This document shows, one piece after another, positions 44,169-53,643 of a stretch of DNA of 64,000 bases. A program made the translations under genes and the position numbers. A model generated the notes under the pieces. The model saw nothing but the letters and a program-made list of their open reading frames with translations. It was not told the DNA's origin and searched no databases. This DNA comes from Paraphoma chrysanthemicola (taxonomy: Eukaryota; Ascomycota; Dothideomycetes; Pleosporales; Phaeosphaeriaceae), in assembly GCA_020744225.1 (NCBI GenBank), contig JAGMWG010000009.1, positions 434,001 through 498,000 on the forward strand, written 5' to 3'. Each line of letters starts with the position of its first letter. The stretch's first letter is position 1.

Positions 44169-46058
44169 TCACGACCTCAAATTTCCTAGCAGACCCAAAG
44201 ACCTAGTCCCCTGTCGGTGTCTTGCCTGAACTGCGGCCTTGACGTCTTCCGAGAGCCCCATAACAAAATTAGCGTAGTCTAACGCTCGCAAACCGTCGTA
44301 GTTTGGCAAGTCAACTGAAGCACCCGCATTGAGCAAGTTCATCGCTATGTCCGAATTGCGCATGTACAACGCCAGGTGGAGTGCAGTGTTGCCGCGATCA
44401 TCTTGCAGGTCAGGTAAAGCTCCGCCATTCAGTAGTGAGATGGTCACTGCTACGGCCCTGTCAGTGCTTGGCGTGAGAAAGGATTGCGCCATGAGAGGTG
44501 TAACCCTTAGCCAATTCTGCCGCACGTTGACATCCACTCCAGCATCTTTCAAAAGGTTAACAGCATCATTGTTACCCAGCATGGCCGCCCAAGTCAATAC
44601 AGTGCAGTTTTGCATGGCTCTTCCTCCGACATCCGGGGCCAGCACCGTCTGATACCCCATTCGTCTGCATCTGTTCATTGCATGAACTATGTTGATATAG
44701 CCAATTGGGTCGATCGCTCGCCTGGGAAGTACACGCAACAGCATACGTAAAATCCGATGGCTGTTTTCCCCGACATTCTCAATAGCGCAATGCAAGGCAG
44801 TCACTTTCCTTTCAAGCTTTGAGATTCCCCAATAATCCTTCCAGCAATCAACGAGCACCGGATTATCGGAACATGAAATTGGTGCGAGAAGGGTTTCGAT
44901 AGAACCAGAGCAGGATGCAATTAATGCTCCTACTCCCTCGACATCGCTTTGTTGAATGGCTGTGCAGAGCGCTTCTGGTGACGCAAACAATGCTTGACTA
45001 ACAGCAACTGATGTTGCGGGTAGCTTGTTCTTGCCCGATATCCCATTCACATTGGAAGTCAAGCCTGTGAATATTCTCTCTTCTGTTCTCGTCGTCTCCA
45101 TTTCGACCATTGTGTGTGCCTTCACCACATCTGTCAGCGGTATCACCGACAGCACTTCTTTCGCGTACGCCGCCGCTGTCGCTGCCGCGTATGGCTGCCA
45201 CCTCTTGTTCTTGTGCGAGTCGGCGTAGTCGGAAATGCCGCGGATCACAATGCAAGGGAAACTGTCCATTAGGCCCGCTGCCTCCATCTCGAAGCAGAGC
45301 ACGCCGCCCAGCTCAGCGCTAACCTTGTCCCTTTCAGCAGCGCTTCTCATGACCTGGTTGCCTGATGCGATCGTGCCGTAATGCAGCACTACTTCATCTT
45401 CATTTTCGCGTTGCTGCCGCACCTCTTGTCTGTCAATTCTGCACTGGTTGCACGTCTGTCCTCCCTCGTGGTCGTACGTGGCCTCAAAGAGGACATCCGG
45501 TCCTGTGTTGTTGCGCTGGAACTTAGGAATGCGCTCAAGTCTAGCAACGTACTCAGAGAGCCTGCTTCTGCCTCGCAGCTCGTTCGCCCGCACTCTAGCT
45601 ACCGCACCAAGCAGCATCTGCGGCGGAGCGTTCAGCGACCCCGTCCGCTCAAACCCGCTTGGGGTTGTCTTTCCAGCGTCATATTGTACTACCCCGCCGA
45701 AGGTTCGATGTGGCTGGCTGACTACTACGTCTCCGAGCCGGATGTCCGCCTCTGCACTTGGAACTCCTCCTCCAATGCCTACCATTAGCCCAAATCTGAT
45801 CCCCTTGAATGTTGCCCTCATCTGTGTCGCTACGGCGGCGGCGGGGCTTTTGCCGATATGGCCGGCTGGCAGGCATACGATCACAACGTTATGTCCCGCC
45901 GTCGAACCCAAGGTGTACAAATTCTCGTCGTGGTCACCATAGTCGCGCCCTAAGTCGTCGTGCTCTTCGTCAAGCATCTCCTGCGCAGCCGCCAACTCGA
46001 CCGGAAGCGCGCACACCCATCCTACCGTGTAGGCTTCGCGACGCAGTTGGCGCGGCAT
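44169..46058 (-). CDS. Nucleoside-phosphorylase-like domain fused to ankyrin repeats
   Basis: Single exon, 629 residues, ATG at 46058. Residues about 8-315 are a PNP/UDP family domain: YTVGWVCALPVELAA, HNVVIVCLPAGHIGKS, GLMVGIGGGVPS, the ribose/base-binding FEMEAAGLMDSFPCIVIRGISDYADSH. Such domains in fungal proteins are the start domains of many NLRs. Here, no NB-ARC or NACHT motif follows; instead there is a linker and ankyrin repeats at about 400-600 (TALHCAIENVGENSHRIL, TVLTWAAMLGNNDAVNLL, TALHLALYMRNSDIAMNLLNAGASVD). Possible roles: nucleoside or nucleotide cleaving immune sensor, or a metabolic enzyme with protein-binding repeats. It sits directly upstream of a HET gene. Confidence 0.9.
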   Translation of the reverse strand: MPRQLRREAYTVGWVCALPVELAAAQEMLDEEHDDLGRDYGDHDENLYTLGSTAGHNVVIVCLPAGHIGKSPAAAVATQMRATFKGIRFGLMVGIGGGVPSAEADIRLGDVVVSQPHRTFGGVVQYDAGKTTPSGFERTGSLNAPPQMLLGAVARVRANELRGRSRLSEYVARLERIPKFQRNNTGPDVLFEATYDHEGGQTCNQCRIDRQEVRQQRENEDEVVLHYGTIASGNQVMRSAAERDKVSAELGGVLCFEMEAAGLMDSFPCIVIRGISDYADSHKNKRWQPYAAATAAAYAKEVLSVIPLTDVVKAHTMVEMETTRTEERIFTGLTSNVNGISGKNKLPATSVAVSQALFASPEALCTAIQQSDVEGVGALIASCSGSIETLLAPISCSDNPVLVDCWKDYWGISKLERKVTALHCAIENVGENSHRILRMLLRVLPRRAIDPIGYINIVHAMNRCRRMGYQTVLAPDVGGRAMQNCTVLTWAAMLGNNDAVNLLKDAGVDVNVRQNWLRVTPLMAQSFLTPSTDRAVAVTISLLNGGALPDLQDDRGNTALHLALYMRNSDIAMNLLNAGASVDLPNYDGLRALDYANFVMGLSEDVKAAVQARHRQGTRSLGLLGNLRS

Positions 46059-47786
46059 TCGTAGTCGTTGCGAGGGAGGCAGGAAGAAAAGGGCCGTCCT
46101 TGGGCGGTGCTCGTAGAGGGAGCGGAGTGGTAGTCCGGCAGCTACGACGGGAAACCCTACTACCGCTCAGCCTTGTGCCCACTGGCAGCTGAGGTGTAGT
46201 CGTATCGGCGCGCATAGCCGCAAGCGCTGGCGGTAGGCGGAACCCGCACGTGCGACGCGAGCGGCCCGTCCATTCATTAGGCTATCCGTGTAAGGCGGAC
46301 GAGGCGGACACCGATCGCTTGGGCAGTTCAAACCATCGCTTCTTTAGTGGTAATCATAGCGAGGCTATTGAATTCATTCCTTTCCGTTTACGCAAGGATG
46401 CATGTTAGACTGTAAAGCTGTTACTTGACAAGGTCGCTGATGACTATGCTGCAGACGCAGGGACAATTCACGATGCATTGCTGTGTATGGTAGGAGGAAA
46501 CCATAGTATTGTAAGATATTGGGGAAGGCTACAACGAGCATACAAAGCAAAAGTAGAGAAAAGCGACCAAAGTCTCTTTCTTTAGTTTACCAGAGCTGTG
46601 CGACTGTTGTTAGTGTTATTTTAGTGGGAAGCGCTGTTGGCATTCCGCTCCGGCATGTCCAATAGCAAGCAAAAGTGGTACACGAAAAAGCACCATTTTC
46701 CCCGATAAGTCCAAGTGATGATATCCATGACTTTGTTCGACCATCACCCAGCTTTTCGTCCTGGTTGGTATGAATATCATTGAATCGCACCGGCAGTGTT
46801 CGCCGTTGCAACTTCGCTCTTTGTCTTCATTGTCCATCATCTCTCTTTGTCCCCAATCCCCACACCTCGCCACAGCAGAACGGCAAAGAGCGTACCACAC
46901 TAGCCTCTCCCTCATAGTGAGACTCTGGCTCTTTGTCGCTCTCTACGTCACACGTAGGGCTGAGTTTCTCTCCACCAAAAATATCCCCAATGCATGATAT
47001 GCGGGTGCGCTAACCGCATTGGCTACACACCATCGGAACTCGACATCGGACTTCTACAACTTTTCTAGAGCGCAAGAATGCGTGGTGTGGTTTGCGCAAG
47101 ACCAGTCAGCACGACAATAGCATGCCTAATCACCAAGGCGAGTAAACTTGGATGTGGAAGACATGCATCGAGTATCGGTCGACTGCAGGTAGACAGGCTT
47201 CCTTGTCGAGGAAGGATGGCAATATTCCCTGCACCACGAAACCACCGCCGAATCCAGCAACAAAAGCAATACCCCAAGCTACCCCATGACCACAAACAGT
47301 CTCCTATTCTCAACATGAAACTGCCCTCCTATCAGCCGCAGAGCTCGACAACGACTCTTTCAATTCTTTCTCTAGAGCGTGACATGTGTTGCACGTACGA
47401 AAACATGCACCCGCATATCTCTCCGAAGGCGCCACATGCGCATTTCGCAAAAAGAATGTTTCATGCTCGATGCTATCCGAACCAGGGGGCCAGCCAACCG
47501 GAGTCCGCAGAGTGAAGGGGACAATGGCTTTGTTCTGCTGATGGTGTGTAGGCAAAAACAAAGCGAAGTGGGCGGTGCTTTGTTAAGTATTTACGTGGGG
47601 ATGCCCCCGATGTGTAGTTTCAGGACCGTGTGCAAACGTTCAGCTGAGCAGTGCCTTTAGAAGCCACTTTCGATACGCAAAGATATTTGTTCAGCGGTCG
47701 CGGCCTTTTTCTGGCCTTGAGAAGGAGCATTGGACATTGTTATTCTTCACAGCTTTGACTACTATCCTCCACGGCCAACGCCCACA
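46059..47786. other. Intergenic region
   Basis: About 1.7 kb between the PNP-ankyrin start (minus) and the single-pass membrane protein (plus), a divergent arrangement. The first 250 bases are C/G-rich. No gene or RNA supported. Confidence 0.4.
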
Positions 47787-48587
47787 ATGTCGCCAGTACA
47801 GCAAACAGTGCGCTTCGCCAGACGTGCAGGCATCGATGCGACACCATCACAAGCCGCAGGTGGATATCCAACCGCAGTGCTCATCAGACAAGACACTGTC
47901 GCTCCAGCAACGCCTTCGTCTATTGCAAACCCAGCAACTACCACAGTATCGAATGCCTCAGCTTCGGAAAGCGCCACAATACACCCAAGTCGCGGAATGT
48001 CCGGCGGCACGAAGATTGGCCTCGCGATGATCCCCGTGGTTGTAATGCTGGTCGGACTGTACATTCTCTTCCTCTTTTGGTTTCGGAGGCGCCGAGCAGC
48101 GCGCAGATCGATCAGAGGGTCTATATCACCGCCTGTGCCGGAGAAGGATCTTCCATCGTATAACAGCTCGATCGCCAGTCGCCGAAGAAGCAGCAAAGTG
48201 TTTCACATGTCGGCATTTAGTACCCCAATTCACGATGGGCGATTCCGCGAAGCCCAGTTTTTGGGTGAACGAGCACCGCAACAAACAAAGGTGGCGGCCA
48301 CAAAAGACGGAAAGATCCAGACCACGGTGGTAGCAGCACCGATGAGAAGCCCGCAAATGGTAGAAACAGACTTGGATTCTCCCATCGATGCCAGCAGTCC
48401 TTTCCGTTTGAAGAGGGGGGACACAGTCAAGAGGTGTAGCATAGGGCCAGAGTTGGCGCGCCTTTGGCCGTCACCGCCAACATCAGTTTGGCTACGACCG
48501 TTGCATTGCAGCGAGGAATTTCTGGCGCCGGTGACCAGGAGGGAGAATTCCGTTTACCAGCAGCGACCGGTTCGAAACATCGATTAA
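47787..48587 (+). CDS. Single-pass membrane protein, unknown
   Basis: Open frame of 266 residues from ATG 47787 (the frame extends to 47730 but begins TTG). A Ser/Thr/Ala-rich outer part (about 40-70) leads to one strong membrane segment, about 77-99 (IGLAMIPVVVMLVGLYILFLFWF), followed by an Arg stop-transfer cluster and a disordered cytosolic tail with PPVPEKDLPSYNSS. No signal peptide is seen, so it could be a signal-anchored type. The shape resembles fungal Mid2/Wsc-like sensors without Cys module. The very end (after about residue 220) changes composition and could be an unspliced intron read-through. Confidence 0.65.
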   Translation: MSPVQQTVRFARRAGIDATPSQAAGGYPTAVLIRQDTVAPATPSSIANPATTTVSNASASESATIHPSRGMSGGTKIGLAMIPVVVMLVGLYILFLFWFRRRRAARRSIRGSISPPVPEKDLPSYNSSIASRRRSSKVFHMSAFSTPIHDGRFREAQFLGERAPQQTKVAATKDGKIQTTVVAAPMRSPQMVETDLDSPIDASSPFRLKRGDTVKRCSIGPELARLWPSPPTSVWLRPLHCSEEFLAPVTRRENSVYQQRPVRNID

Positions 48588-49038
48588 AGCTGTCGATGGT
48601 GGATAAGAGAGACCTTTGTCACGATGTGTTCCATAAGGCTGGTACGATTGAACGATTGCACGAGAAATTTCTTTGAATCCATGTTAGAAGGATCGGGCGA
48701 AAAGGAGTTCAGGCATACCCGGAAGATTTCTTATGTTGTGAACGATTATCCTCTCATTCATATGACGACTTCTCTGTAGACATGTTAACGATCGAATTCA
48801 GCGCTTTTTCTGCCTGACGAACCCTGTGGTCATGCTGTCCCTCCATGCCTTCTTGAGCACTGCTCCTTCCCTATCTGGGTATAATCTCTTCTATTCTTCG
48901 CCCATCGTCCTGTCCAACCCCAGCGCATATAGAACCTCCGGCGCGCATTAAGACTCCGCTGCGCAGGGAGTTCTGGCGCGGCCACATATACGTCGCGTAA
49001 ATAGACTCGTGTCAAGCGACTATTCTACGTCTCTTTCC
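48588..49038. other. Convergent 3' region
   Basis: Between the ends of the membrane-protein gene and BUD31. No gene supported. Confidence 0.45.
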
Positions 49039-49540
49039 TCAGTCGCTAGAAGCGCACCCTCGGCAACCACAGTTCACACACTGAATGTCCTGGTTCTCCT
49101 TCAGTTGCTCGCGCGGGACTCGGCAAATGCACGTCGATCGGAAGTTCGTCTCTTTGGTCTGAATGCAGCGTGTGCAGCAGAGCTGGTCAAGGTTAGCACT
49201 CATTCTGCACAACATGGACAGAGTGCTCGCATACCTTCTCATAGCCCTGCTTCTTCCATTTGGCGATCAGCATCGCATCCGCATATCCGTTCTTGAGCAG
49301 ATAGTCGTAGAGCTGCTTGCTGATGGCCTCCTTCTCGTAGTACAGGTCGTAGATGTATCGCGAGCGCTGATGTGTGATCTGGAATATGGGCCATGTCATT
49401 TCGTACTTCTTCTTCCCCTCATGCGATGCGTTCTCTGCATCCTTCATCTTGTTTTGGAATTCCAGAAGCGTGTCCTCGATATCTTCGAAGCCCTCAGGCG
49501 GGGCCTTTTTGGAGGCGCGTGCGGTGCGGACTGGTGGCAT
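49039..49540 (-). CDS. BUD31: BUD31/G10, pre-mRNA splicing factor
   Basis: Two exons, complement of 49235-49540 and 49039-49182, give 149 residues (family 144-160). The nuclear protein is part of the spliceosome NTC-related complex. The first exon gives PPEGFEDIEDTLLEFQNKM and helical middle KKYEMTWPIFQITHQRSRYIYDLYY; the second gives the zinc-binding end LCCTRCIQTKETNFRSTCICRVPRE and QCVNCGCRGCASSD. All eight or so Cys ligands are in place. The intron of 52 bp lies right before the first Cys block. Highly conserved, so the model is secure. Confidence 0.97.
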
Positions 49541-49818
49541 GACTGAAAAGTCTTTGTGAAGTAATTGGTGGTTCTGTAAGTGTGTGTATGCTGTCTCATG
49601 TGCTTGAGACGCGGTATCTGGGCTACTATGTCGCAACAAAAGGTGGTGGCGGCGAGGTTGAACTGTCGTTCGTGAGGCAGAAGTTGCTCACATAACTTTC
49701 GGAATGCGCCTGCCACCAGGAACCACGCTAAGAGCGGGCTTGGCACTCTCGACCCGAGCCCGCATCGTCACAGCACCTCAAGCTCGCAGACACCTTTGAG
49801 CTTACCATCACCGCCAGA

Positions 49819-50500
49819 ATGGTCATCAACCCTACCTACCTTGCTCAGCGTACGCGCTCATGTAAGCTGAATACCCCCACCAAGCATTGAGAGTCATGGT
49901 GTACTAATCTCGCGACAGCGGTCAATTGGAACGATGCGAAGAGGAGGGTCCTGCACAGCTACCGGGACTGGCTGCGGTCGGTACGTGATACTCTGTGCAC
50001 CATGCGCTCCCCTGTGCACGGGATGCTATATTCATACCATGAAGCCGCGTCGAAGGGAAGCCGGGAAGGCACGGCACGCACATGGCTAACCAGGGCATAG
50101 GCTCCCGAGGTGCAGACCATGTACTCCCTCAACCTACCAGTCTCCACATTACGGACGAAGATACGACAAGAATTCGAGCGGCATCGATACGTAAATCAGC
50201 TGAGAACGGTGGACGTGTTACTCTTCTCAAGCCACCAAGAGTACCAGGTATGAGACCATCAGCAGTGGACCAACCGTGGCTACCATGGCAGCACCGCGAC
50301 AAGCGACGTGGCGCTAATCAAGGCAGGAAACTTTGAATTTCTGGAAGCAAACATCACACGTGCTCAAATACTTCCGCGCGGAGGAAGAGCCCAAGGCGAG
50401 ATTGCCAAGCAACTTCATCAACGGCTTCCTGGAGGTATGCGCGTTCAGAGTTCCTGCTGTGTAATACGTGGGCTAACGTTAGATACAGGGTCGCAACTAA
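49819..50500 (+). CDS. NADH dehydrogenase (complex I) LYR subunit NDUFA6/B14
   Basis: Five exons, 49819-49861, 49919-49980, 50101-50247, 50327-50434 and 50489-50500, give 123 residues. The LYR-type protein is an accessory subunit of mitochondrial complex I and binds the acyl carrier protein. The LYR-like motif reads HSYRDWLRS, followed by APEVQTMYSLNLPVS and IRQEFERHRYVNQL, then the FWKQTSHVLKYFRAEEEP segment of this subunit. The last exon is only 12 bases (GRN plus stop). Four introns within 680 bases make this the most intron-dense gene here, so a simple open-frame search cannot find it. Confidence 0.93.
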
Positions 50501-50643
50501 GCTATTTCCAAGGGTTGGCCATCGCGAAAAGTGAATCAAGAAGTTGTGTATATAGTCAAGTCAATACCATTTCCTTTCCCATGCGCCTTCTCCCCATGCA
50601 GACCATGAACGCCTAAAATGCATTGTCCCGAGTAGATCTAACA

Positions 50644-51208
50644 CTACTGCTGCATCTGATTGACAAAGTCGTCCCGTGAGATCTTGAACTTTTCTTCCAC
50701 GACATCGCACATGGCCATCAGGTCCTCAAGTCCCTTTTCTAGCACCGTGTACACATTCACGCCGTCTAAGTAGATGATCAGCAAATTTCGCTAGGCGCAT
50801 GACTCCTCGCCAACGCTTACCATATGTCTGAATCCGCAGATTCATCTTCGCCTCGGAAGGATGAGGGATTGAGTAGCCGCAAAACTCGACGTCAGGGCTG
50901 GGCACAATGTTAGCTAAGATTCCCGATAGACTGTGCTCAAAAGCAAAAGTATAGTCTTACTTTTTGTGGATGATATATCTCAGCGCATTACCTAGTGTGT
51001 GGTCTTCTCCATCGATCTGGAATGATGCAGCGGTTTCTGTTGCGCCAGCCAACTAGACCAAATCAGCCACTTGCCTCGCTCTCTCATTTGAAGCGCAACG
51101 TACGACTCGGATCCTGTCACGATCCACTGCCGGATCAATCTCCTCGCCTGTCGAGGATGATGGGTCCACTATTGGGACTGGTGCCTTTTCTTCTGTAGTA
51201 CCTGGCAT
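50644..51208 (-). CDS. RPC19: RNA polymerase I/III shared subunit AC19
   Basis: Four exons, complement of 51104-51208, 50961-51052, 50821-50897 and 50644-50765, give 131 residues. The protein is the small alpha-like subunit of RNA polymerases I and III, partner of AC40. Signature: ASFQIDGEDHTLGNALRYIIHKN, then PDVEFCGYSIPHPSEAKMNLRIQT and a helical end VYTVLEKGLEDLMAMCDVVEEKF. Acidic/Ser-rich amino end is variable in the family. Exon joins all restore conserved sequence. It is divergent to HIS3, sharing 363 bp. Confidence 0.95.
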
Positions 51209-51571
51209 TTTGACAGTGCTTCCCTTGCTCTTGATATCTTCCGCGTGTCTTTCCTTGCAATAATAGTCTGGTCGCTTCGTGATGTGTTTCTTGTCAATGT
51301 TTGGGGGCGTGACTTGTTGATGCTCAAATTTTTGGCGCAGGCTTTCGTTCGGCGTTAACGCGGTTGGTCGAGCTTTTTCAGCCCTATGCGCCAAGGCTAG
51401 TGACGTGGGGCGTGGGGTACATGCTTGCCCCTCCGATTCGGCCGCTTCTGAACTTTTTGTCCACTACATCAACGCCGTCCAACACCAATTGCCGCTTCCA
51501 CGACACCCAGCGTACCTGAACTCCCACAGACATACTCCCTCATAGATCTTAATATACCGCTCACCGCCAAA
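51209..51571. promoter_or_regulatory. Divergent promoter, AC19 and HIS3
   Basis: 363 bases between the two starts. No perfect TGACTCA is present, unlike the ArgJ promoter. A TGACGTGG lies at about 51401. The stretch next to HIS3 is CT-rich leader. Confidence 0.5.
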
Positions 51572-52276
51572 ATGCCGCGCGTCGCCTCCCTCAATCGCGA
51601 CACGAACGAAACGAAGATCCAGGTCTCCATCAACCTTGACGGTGGCGACCTCGAGTCCTACCAGCAGTCCGACTTCTGGGATGCACTTGATAAGAAGAAC
51701 CTCAATGGTGAGGGTGAGAAGATCGACAAGGACCATGCCACACAGAAGTCGAATAGCCAGGAAATCGCCGTCGACACCGGCATCGGCTTCCTCGACCACA
51801 TGATTCACGCCCTCGCAAAGCACGCCGGCTGGAGCTTGAGGATACGGTGCAAGGGCGACCTTCACATCGATGACCACCACACAAGCGAAGACGCATGTCT
51901 GGCATTGGGCACAGCCTTCAAGAATGCGCTACAAGGATCAACGGGCCTTGCGAGGTTCGGACACGCATACGCTCCGCTTGACGAGGCTCTTTCACGAGCT
52001 GTCATCGATCTGTCGAACCGACCATACAGTGTAATTGAGTTGGGGCTGCGGAGAGAGAAGATTGGTGACTTGAGCTGCGAGATGATCCCGCATTGCTTCC
52101 AGAGCTTCGCGCAGGCGAGCGGCACCACACTGCACGTCGACTGTATCAGGGGAGAAAACGACCATCACAGGGCTGAAAGTGCGTTCAAGGCGCTCGCCAT
52201 CGCGATAAGGAATGCGACAACCGTGGTCAAGCAGTGGGAGGGCGAGGTTCGGAGCACGAAGGGTGTACTTTATTAA
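51572..52276 (+). CDS. HIS3: Imidazoleglycerol-phosphate dehydratase
   Basis: Single exon, 234 residues, start in a GCCAAAATGCC context. The manganese enzyme turns imidazole glycerol phosphate into imidazole acetol phosphate in histidine synthesis. Both His/Glu metal repeats are present: DTGIGFLDHMIHALAKHAGW with DDHHTSEDACLALG, and EMIPHCFQSFA with GENDHHRAESAFKALA. Length is that of fungal HIS3 (about 220-240). The insertion around residues 30-55 (QQSDFWDALDKKN) is a common fungal loop. Confidence 0.98.
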   Translation: MPRVASLNRDTNETKIQVSINLDGGDLESYQQSDFWDALDKKNLNGEGEKIDKDHATQKSNSQEIAVDTGIGFLDHMIHALAKHAGWSLRIRCKGDLHIDDHHTSEDACLALGTAFKNALQGSTGLARFGHAYAPLDEALSRAVIDLSNRPYSVIELGLRREKIGDLSCEMIPHCFQSFAQASGTTLHVDCIRGENDHHRAESAFKALAIAIRNATTVVKQWEGEVRSTKGVLY

Positions 52277-52464
52277 ATATAAAGACCGTCTTTCGAAGTA
52301 AACAAAATACATCGCCTTAAAGACTTGTCAAGTTTCGCACTCGGTGAGAGTAAATGTTTGGAGAAGTCTCCTCTGCATATGACGGAGTCTTGACATGGGG
52401 CTCGAGTGACTGATTGAACATTACCGATGTATATCTATTGACACACAAACCCAAACTCGATTCT

Positions 52465-52861
52465 CTATATCTTACTTTTGGTCATTGTGTTGTTCAACTC
52501 CGTCACCGCAATATCATATGCCACAACCTCAAATGCCTCATCCAGAACCTCTACAGAATTTGTAGTCCCTTTATAATTCGTATGTAATTTCCTCATTTCC
52601 GTATAAGCATGTCCCCATGCTCGTCCAAGCTTGACCACAAAACCCATCTATATCAGATTCTGTTGATGATCTTTTATCCCTAGCATCTAGGCTGACCTCA
52701 TCTTGTGCTTCTTTGAGCCACTGGTTCTGCTACTCGTTGAGTAACACTCCTAGGTTTTCTATAATGGAGTCATCGAAGTCGGTTTCATTGGAACAAATCC
52801 TTTGTTTGGCTGCTATCTGAAGAATGTTGCAAGCCAAAGAAAAGGCGGCCACACCTTCCAT
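52465..52861 (-). pseudogene. Relic of an NLR amino-terminal domain
   Basis: From an ATG at 52861 on the minus strand the frame reads MEGVAAFSLACNILQIAAKQ, the typical start of the fungal STAND amino-terminal (Helo-like) domain, compare MEPLAAVGLATNINQLVQI of the gene at 56754. Codon 44 is TAG (52732-52730), then the frame continues with a helical QNQWLKEAQDEVSL stretch. From 52647 the coding character passes to another frame (WGHAYTEMRKLHTNY, ending at 52465). So one nonsense and one frameshift lesion can be seen. No nucleotide-binding part follows before HIS3. It is probably a fragment left from a duplicated NLR gene. Confidence 0.5.
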
Positions 52862-53107
52862 GTCAATAGTGGAGAGAATAGTTTAGCCTCAATTAGGATG
52901 CCTGGAAGAATGAAAATTTCATTTTGAGCAGAGTGGTGAAGCGATGAAGATTTGTTGCAGAAATCAAGTCGAAAACTCTTTTCCGCACGCTCATTCATAC
53001 TAGGCTCGTGCCGCTTCTGTACGCATGTCGTACTACTAGGATATGTTGCACAGTCATATACGATCCTCAACACAGACCAGTGACGCTAATGTAGCGTATA
53101 GGTACTC

Positions 53108-53643
53108 TTAGTAAGTGTACGATTTGATGCGTTGCATCCCTTCGCCATTCGTGCCACGCGATAATAGACCATGGAACATTACACTACTGATGCTATTATA
53201 CGGCAGCTTGATTTCTTGCCCGTCGATTGACCCTTGCAAAATTCTATAATTACTTTTATGATGCGTCAAAGCCCCATGCGACTGTGGTGCAAATATTCGC
53301 GCCTCGTGTTCGAAATAGTCCTTGGTCTTGCGTATACCGAGCACAGTGGCAGAACCAAGGTATAGCACCAATTTACATCTAGGATAGCATCTTCTACGAC
53401 AGACTGCGAACTGAGTACACATTCACATATGACATAGTTCTAGAGTAGTAGGTTTGATTTCGAAGTAGAGAGTTCTCCGCAAAATTATCGCAAAGACCTC
53501 AAGTTGAATCGAATCATAAGACATAGAAACCTGGTTGAAGAAAGAAGAATCTGGCCGATTGATAAACAATCGGGTTCTTTGCGGTATGTTTATGCTTTCT
53601 CGACACGGAGCAGCACCTAATGGCAATACTACGCTACAACCAC
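53108..53643 (-). pseudogene. Coding-like remnant downstream of the NLR gene
   Basis: Directly behind the NLR stop, in another frame, an ATG overlaps the TGA and opens a stretch with just one in-frame TGA (53425-53423) down to 53108, about 180 codons. The peptide has alternating hydrophobic strands (VFAIILRRTLYFEIK, SISSVMFHGLLSRG) but no motif that I know. It may be a decayed C-terminal exon of the NLR gene, another dead gene, or simply 3' UTR. Low certainty. Confidence 0.25.
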
